The notes under the pieces are model-generated. The model had not been told where the DNA came from. It was given only the letters and a program-made list of their open reading frames with translations, and did not search any database. From the NCBI GenBank assembly GCA_020205615.1, contig CM035167.1:36034015-36098014 (forward strand): 64,000 nt of DNA. The letters run 5' to 3'. Each line of letters begins with the position of its first letter. Position 1 is the first letter of the stretch. This stretch comes from Panax quinquefolius (lineage: Eukaryota > Streptophyta > Magnoliopsida > Apiales > Araliaceae). A program made the translations under genes and the position numbers. Positions 23,877-36,405 of the stretch are shown here, in pieces.

Positions 23877-26059
23877 CGTGACTCCCCAAAATTAGGTATA
23901 CGCCACCCATCTTGGGTCGCCACTTACATGATACTGTAATTTAAATACGACTTTATTAATATAATCGTCAGATACAATACGACATAAATCGTGAGTTTGA
24001 ATACAAATATTGTCTACTAGATATTATACAAACTCAAAAGGAGTCCTCATTACAATTATTATCACACTATTTCACGTAATAGTGAGGACTACTAATGATA
24101 TCCTCGGACCATTACTCCATTCCCCGACTCGTCTCCAAATTTATATTCTCATTTCTCAAGAGAATAAAGTGAAAGAAAGGGTGAGCTCAACTAGCCCAAT
24201 AAGAAATATTATAACTAAGATAATGCGTAATAAATTATCAATAGTCTTCAACAATGTTAAACCGATAAAATACAATAGACAACCGGTTTAATCATAGTAA
24301 ATAAATATGCAATCCATTAAAAGAGTCAAGTAGAAAATAAAGTCTACTATCTTTTAGGTTTTAAAAGGTTTTCATCAATTTTTATCACTAAGACTCGCTT
24401 TAATGAATAAACCATAATATCTAATCATCCTCGTACCACTGGCCAAGATTTTTATCAAATTATCAATGGTCATGACTATACCGAATCACCCCCGGTCATA
24501 ATCATACCAAAAACTATCCATCATCGCATTATGTACCATCGAGAAAACTTTTGTCACATCATTTATAACAAGCCATGATTATACCTAATGATCCTCGTCA
24601 TAATCATACTAAGTGCATCTATGCACGTAAAGCCAAAGATAACATAATATAACATGAGGATGATGACAATGACATAATAATTCAATAAAACAAGTTCACT
24701 TAATTAATTTATTCAGAACTAATAACGCCCAAATTGTCAACATGATATCGCTTTGTAGAGTAAAATTCAAGAATGATCGTAAGAATATTTCCATGAAAGA
24801 TCTTTGGATGAAACGCAAATATCAAGAATATTCTACTAATTTCATGGAGTATAGAAGTCAAAGTTTTAACCAACTGGGTATAATAAAGAATGGAATAACA
24901 AAGGAAATCACCATGCATGCATGCGGTGATTGCAGATGTATAAAAGTTATTCCAATGTAATAATAATAATGTAACCTGTGTCGTGAAATTCACACCGGCT
25001 GAGGATGTTCCAACAGTAATAATAAAGATGAAACCAGATCCTGTAAAACACATGATAGGATATTCCAACAGAATGATAAAGAGCGGAACCAGTCCGTGTA
25101 AAACACATGCATGTGATGTTCCAAATGTAATAATAATAAAGACGGAACTGTGTCCGGTGTAAAACACATGCATGTGATGTTCCAATGTAATAATAGAAGA
25201 ATGTCACCAAGTATAGGGTAAACCACTTATACAGATTATGTATAGGGTATGTCATGACACAAAAAGTTATTCCAATGTAATAATAAAGAATGGAATAACG
25301 GAGGGATTTCACCAAGTATAGGGGTATGTCACAGATACAAAGTTATTCCAATGTAATAATAAAGAATGGAATAATGAAGTTCTCTTCATGAATAAGAAAG
25401 AATAACACCCTTACGGGTACAACAAATAATATCCCTTACCATAAAAGACAATCGGATATCAAAGTAGTGAAGTACCGTATACTCTTCTTCTTTCTCTCTA
25501 TAGATTTTCTCTATAGCTTCTCTCTATAATTTCTCTCTCTAGAGTTTCAAAGTGAATTCCTAAGAAAATAATGAAGGAATGAGCTTCTATTTATAGGAAA
25601 ATAGAATGCATAGTAATTAATCCATGAACTAAGTTCAGATTGATTTACTTTTTAACTGACGGTCCATATTTAAAGCAAAATCTTTTAAATAAAATATCAT
25701 ATATTCTATTTATATAAAAACATTTTACTATGCAAACACTATGCAAAACACTATGCAAAAACACTATGCAACCCTATGCATAATAAAATATAATATATTC
25801 TATTTATGAATAACTTTAATAAAGTATTCTGCTTTATATAAAAGATGTTTCTGTTTTATTACGTTAATAATATGAATAAAACAAAACGTCATTATCGCTA
25901 TAATAATTCATATTATTAATCGACAATAATGGAATCAAACCGAGTGACTTCTCACATAAGCATCAATAATCAATACCGTGTAGCTACTACGCAACCACAC
26001 ACGACATCGTATTTTTACTACCGAGTAGTTCAACAGTATCAACGGTAAAACTTCCGCCA
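23877..26059 (-). repeat. 5' LTR of family G element, U3 start deleted
   Basis: It matches the left LTR from its first base to the ACTTCCGCC segment (left copy 19331-19343), then stops. The terminal CG at 23877 replaces TG. TATA box at 25587-25595. The join to LTR B at 26060-26064 occurs in a TTATT shared by both partners. Confidence 0.88.
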
Positions 26060-26863
26060 TTATTCCCCTCCTTTTATAAGCCTTTGTACATGTCTTTAAG
26101 TCCTCTTGAAAGTCCTTGAATCAAACAACTCAAAACAATCCTTTTCGGACTCAAATTCGGACAAAATCTAGTCTTTTTTCACAGATATAGGCCAAATTTC
26201 TTACCGGCCTTTTCCTTTCAAAAAACCCAAACCCTACTGGATAGTGATCCGCTAAACGCGCCCAGACCCCGAAATTTCTACTGGATCTTATAGCATAAAA
26301 GGTCCAAATTTCTATTTGGAACCAATCTGCCAATTCATTTTTCTGCTGGAACCTCCTCTGCTAAAACTGCCATAACTTTTAAACCGAGAGGATTTACGGG
26401 GCCCGCGACCTATCAAATCAAAGTTATCGACAAGATCTACAACTTTCATTCTTTGCGTTTTGAGAAATAACGAATGGCTGAAGGTTGAAATTGGACTAGA
26501 AGTGACTGCTATGCAAATGGCCACCCACAACAATGAAGTTCAACGACGTCCGTTGGTAGAAATGTCATAACTCTTTCATCCGAACTTCGATTAGAATGAT
26601 TCAAGATGTTCCAGAAAGCTAAGAAGACGCTCTACAATATAGTCCAATTTCCAAGCCAAGAACATGAAATGAACATGAAAGCACAAACGATATCCGGATT
26701 GCTTTTCTTTGTATTTTCCTTACCAATAATCGCTCACACCGCTTCCAAATGTATAACCTACAAAACGTACACAAAATGCATGAAAAGTAACTAAGACACA
26801 TGAATATAAGCAACTAATTCAAGTAAAAGATACCGGATAAGTAGGTATAAAATTGACTTATCA
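26060..26863 (-). repeat. LTR B, right part
   Basis: It resumes the LTR interrupted at 17171, about 30 bp further along than expected, and ends at the CA at 26863. It contains a 259 bp segment (26151-26409) absent from LTRs A and C, flanked by a GAC direct repeat. TATA-like TTATAAA on the minus strand near 26071-26078. Confidence 0.85.
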
Positions 26864-28351
26864 AATACCCCCAAACTTAAACCTTTGCTTGTCCTCAAGC
26901 AAAAACAAAACAAAAATGCAATGCAATGGAATGGAATGGAACGCAACTAATCTACATGCCTACGAATCCAGCAATATTGATAGAATCAAATCTATTCACT
27001 CGGCCTTAGAGCAATCAAGCAAACATGATAATACATCATATCAAAACCAATCAACAATTTCCTTGTCACTCATCAAATCTTAAATTGTTATTACTGGTAT
27101 AGTGCGTTTGTGCTCCACAACAATGTTAACTGATATAAAATCAAATTTAACACATAACAAGTCTCTTCGAAGGAATCATACAGTGTAAACTCAAGAAATC
27201 CAAAAACAAGTTAGAACCAACTAAAATCAAACAATTACCAATATCGAGGGTCAACATGGGATACTTATGCTTTATTTTCACCTACGGGGGCTTTTTGCTC
27301 TTATTTCCCATTTATTCTTTTTTTTTGGTTTATATACACATAGCTATTCAATGTCTTATTCCCTTAGGCTTTTCAATGCTACCTTAGCGAGCTTTCGACC
27401 AACGACTCCCAGACCATTAAGACCTTAGGGCGCTAGGTGTAAAGACAATTCCCTCGGGCTTACTTACTCAAGTAACAAAGGCTACAAAACTAGACAAGCA
27501 CACCACGGTGTTTATTCATACTTTTTTTTTCTTATATAAAGCTGATATACCCCAAATATTACCCCAAACTTAGGTTCTTGTATAACTTTAGTCATCACTA
27601 CTTATTCATGTCATTCTTTCATTCAAACTAGCATTATCCTTTAGAATCTCGTTATGTATCAATTTAAACTCAAATAATCAACAAATTGTTTTTACTGTGG
27701 TATCCTTATTATACCAGTTTCAAACAGAAAAGGACTCATTTCCTAACAAGAAATCACATCAAAGCTCTAATAGTCAGTACTAAACTTGCCTACTCAATCC
27801 CATTCTCATCATTGGCTAAAATAGACTGTAACTTATCAAACAGCTGGACTCATGCAAGATGAACATAGTAACTAACTATTATTTTTGAATTTTTGAATTT
27901 TTTGAATTTTTTTTAATAATGAACCTAAACTATATCAACAACATATGCAAAATAACATAACATAAACATGAAACTAAACATGCAATAACGAACTAAACCA
28001 AACTCCCCCAAAGTTAGCAATTACAATGTCCTCATTGTAAGAATATAGCGATAAGTAGAAGAGAACTTCCCTGTAATCAGCTAAGCATGAGTTGATGGTG
28101 GCGATGGCTGCGACGATCATTTTACTATCCATTGGACCTCCAATACCTGCAATGAAGTGAGACAACATGGATTAGATTATAAGAGAACTTAATAAGCAAC
28201 TTAATTCTAAAAAAAAAAAATTTTTTTTTTAAGCAAATTAATTCCTATCTACTAAATAAACTAGTAAAGCATAAAAATATAAAATTTCCTGGGTTGCCTC
28301 CCAGTTAGCGCTTGATTTATAGTCTTTCAGCCTGACTTTGTCTGGTCAATG
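26864..28351 (-). other. Interior 2 of the array, 3' non-coding part
   Basis: It begins with the polypurine tract AAGTTTGGGGGTATT and is near-identical to interiors 1 and 3 as far as about 28000. Beyond that it is unique. Around 28288-28310 the reverse strand has GCGCTAACTGGGAGGCAACC, a motif I have seen near the end of coding sequence in Athila-like elements. 27974-28168 has a 64-codon open frame that I cannot assign. Confidence 0.7.
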
Positions 28352-29443
28352 CTATCCAATTCCTCTTCGAAAGTTGAGGAATCCTCCATCCATCGGAAAT
28401 AATGTAGCTTTTGGTAGGTTCCCATTTGTGATAGCCATCGAGTTAAAGTCACCTAGCATACTTCGTTTAAATATGTGCCCAATTGAGAATGTTGAATAAC
28501 TAGGTGCTTTTTCGTCCGTTGAGCCTATGATTCGATTGGGGCTTTGAGGCTTGGCAAGAACAACTGGCTCTTCTTCTATCTTTTCCTCCTCATCCCACCA
28601 TGGCTTCACATTTGTACTAGCTCTCATGTCATAAAGAGCCTTGCCGACGACATGACTACCAAGCGGGCACGGTTTTGTAAATCTAACTAGACCCTTGATC
28701 TTTGGCGGAGAAGGAACTTGGGGCACTAATAACATCGGTTCATCCTGGTTGGTACTCATATTTAGTTCTTCACCGACCTTATTTTCATTATCCCCACTTG
28801 TCTCCTCTTTTTCAACATCTCGTGTCACTTCCAGTTGTAGATTTGGCTCGGGCACTTAATCAATCTCGAAATCCTCGTCATAACACCAATTGTTTTGATG
28901 ACAGTTGTTCAAGGCTTTAAGTATTTGATCCACATGGTTCTGCAGATTTTGCATTGATATCTCTCGATTCTGAATTGACCGCTCTTGATCAATCCTCCTC
29001 TCCTCATTTGATGCTATGAACTTGGACAACAATTCCTCCAACTTTGACTTTTTTTCTTTTAATGGAGGTTGATATGAGAATTTCGGTGTGTATGTTGGAT
29101 TAGGAGCGTAGTATTGGTCTTCATAAGTATAGCTCCATGAAGAATCCGGGTGATACCCCCAAACTTGGTGATAGTTAGGATCAAAGTAGTTGTTGAGGTA
29201 ATCACCACTATATTGTACTGGTTCAAAACTGACGGTGCAATGATGACTTTGATGGTTGCCAGCACAATAGTCACACGTAACTGCCATCGTTTGACGACGT
29301 TGTGTTGCAACCACAATGTCCAACTTCCTCGAAAGTTCTTTAATCTGTGCTGACATTGCAGAAAGTGTAGCGAGTCTGTCAATCTCCGCTCCCCTCGGTT
29401 GAGTCATGTTTGTGTATGGCCATTGATATGCAAAGTCATCCAT
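28352..29443 (-). pseudogene. Athila-like gag C-terminus with protease remnant
   Basis: The frame starts at 29443 (MDDFAYQWPYTN) and is interrupted once by TAA at 28856-28858. Residues around 57-69 form CDYCAGNHQSHHC, the CX2CX3HX4C knuckle characteristic of Athila gag. A Glu/Lys coiled-coil-like segment lies near residues 130-165. After the stop, the same frame contains a segment like VVGKALYDMRASTNV, which I read as a decayed KALCDLGAS protease active site. The large N-terminal gag core and all of pol are missing, so the product could at best be a small RNA-binding protein. Confidence 0.72.
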
Positions 29444-29550
29444 GGTACCTGAAAAGAGAGAAATATAGGAAGAGAATTAAAAATAAAAATGTTTAAATTA
29501 AGATTGTTTTGATTGAAATTAATATTGGTAAAAAAAAATATTAAACTAAT

Positions 29551-29568
29551 TCCCCGGTAACGGCGCCA
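29551..29568 (-). promoter_or_regulatory. Primer binding site of interior 2
   Basis: On the minus strand TGGCGCCGTTACCGGGGA follows LTR C after a short AGTTTT spacer. It is complementary to a tRNA 3' end of the type used by Athila-like elements (I recall Asp tRNA). Confidence 0.8.
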
Positions 29569-29574
29569 AAAACT

Positions 29575-31127
29575 TGTTGGGTAAAATCTAATTACGTACA
29601 ACACGCAAGTATACGTGGTCAACAAGTAATAAAGTGATAAGTTGAGTATCGTTCCCACAAAGAATTATTTAATAAAAATCACCAAGTATTAACCCGTAAC
29701 CAACTCAATCTTATTTAAACAAATGAATTTAATGTTATAAATTAAAATATTTAAATAAACTAATTCTAATTACCACTAATTAAAAATCAGATTATGGAGA
29801 TTTAAGATCACAACTTCACTTATTGCTTCATTTAGGTTAACACACTTCTCATCAATTATTCTCTATCCCGAATTGTTAATCAAGAACACGAAAGTAGTAT
29901 TAACCACCTCTCGATGCACTAATACCGTATTAACGTCAATCCACAATTAAGATAGAAATCCGTTAAACACCTTAATCAACTAACCCACTATATCTCTATG
30001 TGAATTACAATTGAAGAAGGTTGAAGAATAAGTTCTCTATCCGATTACATGCGATGTCAAGCATATCTCTACCTTAACACACATCAAGTTTAAGCTACTA
30101 ACAAAATCCTGAACACATGCTATCATGATTAGATCTAAATCTATACTTCATCTCTCGAGTTCATATAGATTATCACTAAGAATTGATGGCCAAGCAATTA
30201 AACAATTAAGTCCAAATCACAATAAACAATCCTCTCAATAGAACATAATAATTGATAACGAAGCATATTAAAATAAATTACACAATAAGATTCATTGTAA
30301 TCTCAAACAAAAAATTAGTTGATGATTATTGAATTTAAACTAAGAATCCACAATTGAATAATCTTTAAAAGACAAAAATAGAAGAAGTAAAGAAGATAGA
30401 ATCTATTGTCATAGAGATTTGACGCTCCTCCTTGCTCCTACTTTGAATCTTCAATGGTCTCCAAGTTGCTTCAATCTCCAAATCTCATAAAAACTAGTGT
30501 TTTGATCTAATTTACTCTAATCTAATCTAATAGAATTCTTCCAAAAACTCCCTAATCTCTCAATAATCCCCCCTAATCTGTGTTATTCCCCTCCTTTTAT
30601 AAGCCTTTGTACATGTCTTTAAGTCCTCTTGGAAGTCCTTGAATTAAACAACTCAAAACAATCCTTTTCGGACCTATCAAATCGAAGCTATCGACGAGAT
30701 CTACAACTTTTATTCTTTGAGTTTCGAGAAATAACGAACGGACGAATGTCGAAATTGGACTGGAAGTGACTGCTATGCAAATGGCCACCCACAACAATGA
30801 AGTTCAACGACGTCCGTTGGTAGAAATGTCATAACTCTTTCATCCGAACTTCGATTGGAATGATTCAAGATGTTCCGGAAAGCTAAGAAGACGCTCTACA
30901 ATATAGTCCAATTTCCAAGCCAAGAACATGAAATGAACATGAAAGCACAAACGATATTCGGATAGTTTTTCTTTGTATTTTCCTTACCAATAATCGCTCA
31001 CACCGCTTCCAAATGTATAACCTACAAAACGAACACAAAATGCATGAAAAGTAACTAAGACACATGAATATAAGCAACTAATTCAAGTAAAAGTTATCGG
31101 ATAAGTAGGTATAAAACCGACTTATCA
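29575..31127 (-). repeat. LTR C
   Basis: 1553 bp, TGTTGGG to TTATCA on the plus strand. Like LTR A it lacks the 259 bp segment of LTR B. TATA-like TTATAAAAGGAGG on the minus strand near 30590-30603. Confidence 0.88.
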
Positions 31128-32244
31128 AATACCCCCAAACTTAAACCTTTGCTTGTCCTCAAGCAAAAACAAAACAAAAATGCAATGCAATGGAATGGAA
31201 TGGAATACAACTAATCTACATGCCTATGAATCCAACAATATTGATAAAATCAAATCTATTCACTCGGCCTTAGAGCAATCAAGCAAACATGATAATACAT
31301 CATATCAAAACCAATCAACAATTTCCTTGTCACTCATCAAATCTTAAATTGTTATTACTGGTATAGTGCGTGTGTGCTTGACAACAATGTTAACTGATAT
31401 AAAATCAAATTTAACACATAACAAGTCTCTTCGAAGGAATCATACAGTGTAAACTCAAGAAATCCAAAAACAAGTTAGATCCAACTAAAATCAAACAATT
31501 ACCAATATCGAGGGTCAACATGGGATACTTATGCTTTATTTTCAACTACGGGGGCTTTTTGCTCTTATTTCCCATTTATTCTTTTTTTTTTGTTTATATA
31601 CACATAGCTATGCAATGTCTTATTCCCTTAGGCTTTTTAATGCTAGCTTAGCGAGCTTTCGACCAACGACTCCCAGACCATTAAGACCTTAGGGCGCTAG
31701 GTGTAAAGACAATCCCCTCGGGCTTACTTACTCAAGTAACAAAGGCCACAAAACTAGACAAGCACGCCACGGTGTTTATTCATACTTTTTTTTCTTTTTT
31801 TTTCTTATATAAAGCTTATATACCCCAAATATTCCCCCAAACTTAGGTTCTTGTAAAACTTTAGTCATCACTACTTATTCTTGTCATTCTTTCATTCAAA
31901 CTAGCATTATCCTTTAGAATCTCGTTATGTATCAATTTAAACTCAAACAATCAACAAATTGTTTTTACTGTGCTATCCTTATTATACCAGTTTCAAACAG
32001 AAAAGGACTCATTTCCTAACAATAAATCACATCAAAGCTTTAATAGTCAGTACTAAACTTGCCTACTCAATCCCATTCTCATCATTGGCTAAAATAGACT
32101 GTAACTTATCAAACAGCTGGACTCATGCAAGATGAACATAGTAACTAACTATTATTTTTGAATTTTTGAATTTTTTGATTTTTTTTTAATAATGAACCTA
32201 AACTATATCAACAACATATGCAAAATAACATAACATAAACATGG
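31128..32244 (-). other. Interior 3 of the array, truncated
   Basis: Polypurine tract and 3' non-coding interior matching interiors 1 and 2. It breaks off at AACATAAACATGG and is followed at once by the leader of the minus Tekay copy. No ORF is supported. Confidence 0.8.
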
Positions 32245-32262
32245 TACAATATTTAACATGGT

Positions 32263-32277
32263 TGCTTTGATACCAAC
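32263..32277 (-). promoter_or_regulatory. Primer binding site of the minus Tekay copy
   Basis: TTGGTATCAAAGCA on the minus strand, directly after the LTR end GGCGTCACA. It is close to the initiator Met tRNA PBS. It fixes this LTR as a 5' LTR whose interior ran leftwards. Confidence 0.85.
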
Positions 32278-32278
32278 C

Positions 32279-32912
32279 TGTGACGCCCCCAAATTCGGCT
32301 ATCTTCCAACCCGACAGATGGTGCTACACGGTGCTATAGTTAACACATTCATTCAATTGAAATACCTCAAAAGAGTGAATATGTCTTCTATATATTCCAA
32401 CCAATATTTCCTTTCCCAAGTTCTTTATAACCATTACATATGTTCTTTGTCATAATATCAAATAATTACAACATTCATACTATACTATTACAAATGCAAC
32501 TTATTTGTCTGCCTTAGCCTTCCCTTTATCTTTACTGGATCCTTCAGTTCGTTCGGTCTTAACTGCATTCATATGGTTCAAGCAAGAGTGAGCATAACTA
32601 GCTCATCAAGTATGACAGTTTTATTTAAGCAATAGTTTGAATCATATGAATCGTATATCTTCTATAACTGAATCAATAGTTATGAAGTACAATATATAAT
32701 TCAAAATAGCACTTTTCTTTTTTTTTTAAATATTTAACAATGAATAGCATAAGTTAAACATCAATTTCGGTCCAAGACCTTGAGCATTTCATTATTTCTT
32801 TGAATAGGACAACCCGACACCAAGTCCGTAAGTCCGACATATCTTACGAGAACGTCTAGGTGATCAACCTATAGTACTCTATGTTGTATAACACTACTTC
32901 TTTAAACGTATA
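32279..32912 (-). repeat. 5' LTR of the minus Tekay copy, U5/R-side fragment
   Basis: It matches about 8030-8658 in reverse complement, beginning TGTGACGCCCCCAAATTCGG. It breaks off at AAACGTATA, where another LTR end (TGTGACGCCCCC) begins at 32913. The rest of this 5' LTR was not found in the window. Confidence 0.85.
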
Positions 32913-33177
32913 TGTGACGCCCCCAAATTCTGACCTCCACTTGGTCACTCATAATCGGTTCGTCACGTGCTCAAAGTATTACCATAATAACTAAAATCAC
33001 ACATTCACAACGAAAGAACTAATTTAGAATAATATGCAATGATTTATTATAATTATTCCCCCAAGTCTCGCAACCTACAGTACTTAATATATTACATAAT
33101 AATATCGAATAAAGACTTATTACATAATCCTACTCAAGTTTAAACATAGTCTGAAAACAGTCTTAATACAACATAAT
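32913..33177 (-). repeat. Family G-like LTR D, terminal part
   Basis: It begins TGTGACGCCCCC like family G LTR ends but then diverges from the 17172 LTR. It stops at 33177, where the TGTAATAATCC LTR starts. I connect it with 37874-39647 by position and orientation; the two could belong to different insertions. Confidence 0.5.
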
Positions 33178-33942
33178 TGTAATAATCCGGAATTTCAAAT
33201 TGTAATATTAAATATTTATTGAATTATATAAATATTTATTTGATGTGTTTATTGTTGAAATTGATGAAATAAATATTTTATTGATGTGGTTATTATTAGT
33301 AAATATTTATAAATTAAATTTATTAGATAATATTCTAAATTAAATTAATTTGTAATTTAGAGAGTTGTAGTATAACATGAGATGTTATATTGTTGTTTTA
33401 ATTTAATAATATAAAGTGGTATATTAAATTATTAAATAAAATTATAATGAAATTATAATTTTGTGATATTTATTAAATTGGAATATTTATTTAAAATATA
33501 GTATGTGTAATTACTTTATTTGATTAATGTTGGATATGGAAATCCAAATAAATAATATGTTATTATAAATAATAAAATAAATTTCTTATTAAAATAAATT
33601 AAAGAAGTTTAATGTAGTTTTTCCAAACAACGCTTAAAATATTAAGTCTTTAATTTTTAAAGGGTTTTGCCAAACAAAGCCTTATGACTTTTAGATTTTT
33701 AATTTTTTAAAATAAAATAAATAAAATAATAAATATACTATATTTATAACATATACGTTTAGGGTGTAACTGATATTCCAATTAGTGTGTGTACGACTAT
33801 CAATTTTTTTTTTACACATAAACTAGTTGCCAAGCTTAAGAGAATACAAAGAATTGAGAGAGAATTCTTGTTTTCCAAATAAAATTCAAGTAGTGATAGC
33901 AAGGATTGCAAAGCAATTTAAAGGTATTTTTACATAACCTTA

Positions 33943-34011
<69 letters not shown>

Positions 34012-36197
34012 TTTATGACATAATTTATATGTTCTGTGAATTCAATTTTTGTTGAATTGTTGCTATACAACTGAGTTATGGTGATTGTATGTGTTTATGA
34101 TGCTAGAGGTTATGTTTAGACAAGGAATTTGTATGCTAATTACAGTTAAAAGTAGAAAAATAATGACCGTGTTTATATTTTTCATATGGCTTGTAAAAAT
34201 TGATTTGGTATAGAACTAAGAGTACAGTGATGATTTCTGTGAAGAAACTCAAAAATGGAGTTTTCATATGAAAACATGGAATTTGAGAAATTAAACTAGT
34301 TTAAGTTGTTGTTAAATTGTTCTAATTGGTTAAATATGTTAGCAAACATGTTTGTGATAGTTCTATACCAATTGTATGTGTTAATATTACTATTTGGTGG
34401 GTGAAATTCGTGTAAGTTGGGCTAAAAACGGCTACTGTTCATGCCATATCTGTTTCATCTGCAAATACAAGATTCTTGATTAATTAGTGAGTTAAAAGCT
34501 CAAAAGCATACTTTGCCTTGGGTTCAAACATGTGTATGGCGCATCAAGACTTAAGTTCAAGTTTGCTATGTATGGCATGCAATGCGCCCATACATTGAAC
34601 TGAGGCAGAGACTTCTGCTGCTGCTGCTGCAGTTATGGGACAACAACATACCTTGGTCTAATGATGTGTTAGTATAATAAACAGGTAACAAAAAGGTTAA
34701 AACAGAGTCGTGTTATGTGGTTAGTAAATTCAAAGTTGTGAGAATGATTAGTAAGTTACAAACGCGTTATGTGATAACTTAGTATACATAATGAATGTTA
34801 GACAAGTGTTGTGAAGTCAACACTTGGAATTTCTAAAATGTAAATGATAATGTAAGACTTGTACTAAAATAACAAGTTTAACTAAAAATGCTTGTTATGT
34901 TGGAAAGTGAATGTTAGTATATCTAATAGATATTGTGGTTCTAATACTATGTGTAGGTGAACGTGAGTTTTAATATTATAGCTTACGCTCGAGGCAAGTT
35001 CTCTAACCCTACTTTTATAATAATTGTGCAAGTATCTAAACTCTCTTTGAGCATGTTTTCTAACTCTACACTTTCGTTGAGTTAGTTTGTTTATTATTGT
35101 GCAAGCTTACTTGTCATATTTCAATTATAATTTCGCAAGCTCTTGTATCTAGTTTGTTCATGATGATGCAAGTTTTCTAAACCTTAGTTTGATGTTGAAC
35201 AAGTTATTCTTGTCTTTAACTTGTTAATTAACATGCAAGTTTATATAATCTGATATACTAATGTTGAATAGTTTTATTGTTCAAATTGATGTTCGTTATG
35301 CATGCTTAATATTCAATTCTAAAGAACCTTGGCTTAATATTGTTCAAGCAAGGTATGTTATAGTTATTCAATTTTTATGCTCTTAGATTATTCCTAAAGC
35401 ATAACTTTAATATACAATATTAATTCACTTATGATTATTCCATAGCATAATGTGATTACCCTTTTATTCAACTAATCCTTAGTTGATGTTCGTTGAATTC
35501 CGAATTACCTTGAAATGTATCCAAACTAAACTTACTTTGGTGCGGACTTGTAATCTAAATATTGAGATGAACAACCCTATTATTAGGGGTTTACGCTTAG
35601 CGTTGAAATGTTTGTGCACAATACATTGTGACGAAATTTGATCCCCTAAAATGCGTGGAGTCCTTATAGTCTTATGGCTGTTAAAGTTTAAGTTAAAAGA
35701 GTACTTATAACTGTGGACATGGTTCGTGGTCATTAGACCCTCAGTGGTATAATTCAGAATGTTAATAGAACATATTGTTCAATTCTATTGAGCCTATTAT
35801 TTGGCAGTTAATGTAAAGTTTAATTCAATTCCATTTCAAGTGAGTCTTGTTTGCTCACTCTTACTTATATAAATATTACAGCTAAAGTTGAGAAGGTCGA
35901 CGTACCTAGCACCAGTAAGGGAAAGGGAAAGATGAACAAGTACTGAAGACTTGTAATCATTTTGATATTTTATTATCAGACTTTAGTTTGAATGATTGTA
36001 ATGAAGTTTATTTATTTTCCGCATTTGAATGATTGTATGTAAAGGTTAGATAACTTGGGAGATGTTATTGATGTACTCCCTTAAGGGAAGGTTTATTATT
36101 CAATTCTTATTATGATTGGGTAGTTAGATGTGAATGTTTTTGTAAAGTGAACACCAAATCTTGAGGTAATGAAGTACCGGGATTTGGGGGTGTCACA
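33178..36197 (+). repeat. 5' LTR of element T2 (3020 bp)
   Basis: It starts TGTAATAATCC and ends GGGGGTGTCACA, followed by a PBS. It contains a pure TA run at 33944-34008. No long ORF is present. It is clearly related in ends and PBS to the Tekay copies but is a different family. Confidence 0.85.
33944..34008. repeat. (TA)n microsatellite, about 32 units
   Basis: Uninterrupted TA dinucleotides within the T2 LTR. Confidence 0.97.
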
Positions 36198-36199
36198 TG

Positions 36200-36212
36200 T
36201 TGGTATCAAAGC
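36200..36212 (+). promoter_or_regulatory. Primer binding site of element T2
   Basis: TTGGTATCAAAGC lies two bases after the LTR end, resembling the initiator Met tRNA PBS. Confidence 0.85.
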
Positions 36213-36405
36213 TTTAGGTTATGAACCTTAGGTGGGGGAAAAGCCTTAGGAAGTAACCTTTGAAAAGATAGTGGTGATAAACTCTTATCGAGTTTGAAGG
36301 AAGAAGTAGTAAAACACTTATATGCTTATGTGATTACAACTTATGTGCTCGTGAGTGTCGAGTAGTAATGATTAATAATTAAAATTTAAATTTTTTGTTA
36401 TCCGG

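Larger units (their letters stand above)
17172..26059 (-). mobile_element. Family G gypsy element with two LTRs, gag and protease only
   Basis: The left (3') LTR 17172-19613 and right (5') LTR 23877-26059 are near-identical over 2.17 kb. The interior, read on the minus strand, has a PBS resembling the initiator Met tRNA type, gag with two degenerate zinc knuckles and a degenerate protease. The remaining 2.6 kb contain no RT, RNase H or integrase. It is therefore non-autonomous as well as mutated. It sits in LTR B of the Athila-like array. The right LTR lacks about 270 bp at its U3 start, removed in a deletion that joins it to LTR B. Confidence 0.85.
13482..32244 (-). mobile_element. Tandem Athila-like array: LTR A, interior 1, LTR B, interior 2, LTR C, interior 3
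   Basis: Three related LTRs of about 1.55 kb (13482-15026, 16190-17171 plus 26060-26863, 29575-31127) alternate with three interiors. On the minus strand each LTR begins TGATAAGTCGG and ends ACCCAACA. It is preceded by a polypurine tract AAGTTTGGGGGTATT and, where intact, followed by a PBS of the TGGCGCCGTT type, which I associate with Athila elements. No copy encodes RT or integrase, so the family is non-autonomous. The array interrupts the leader of the minus Tekay copy. Its right end is inside interior 3 and not an LTR edge, so that end was truncated. Confidence 0.82.
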
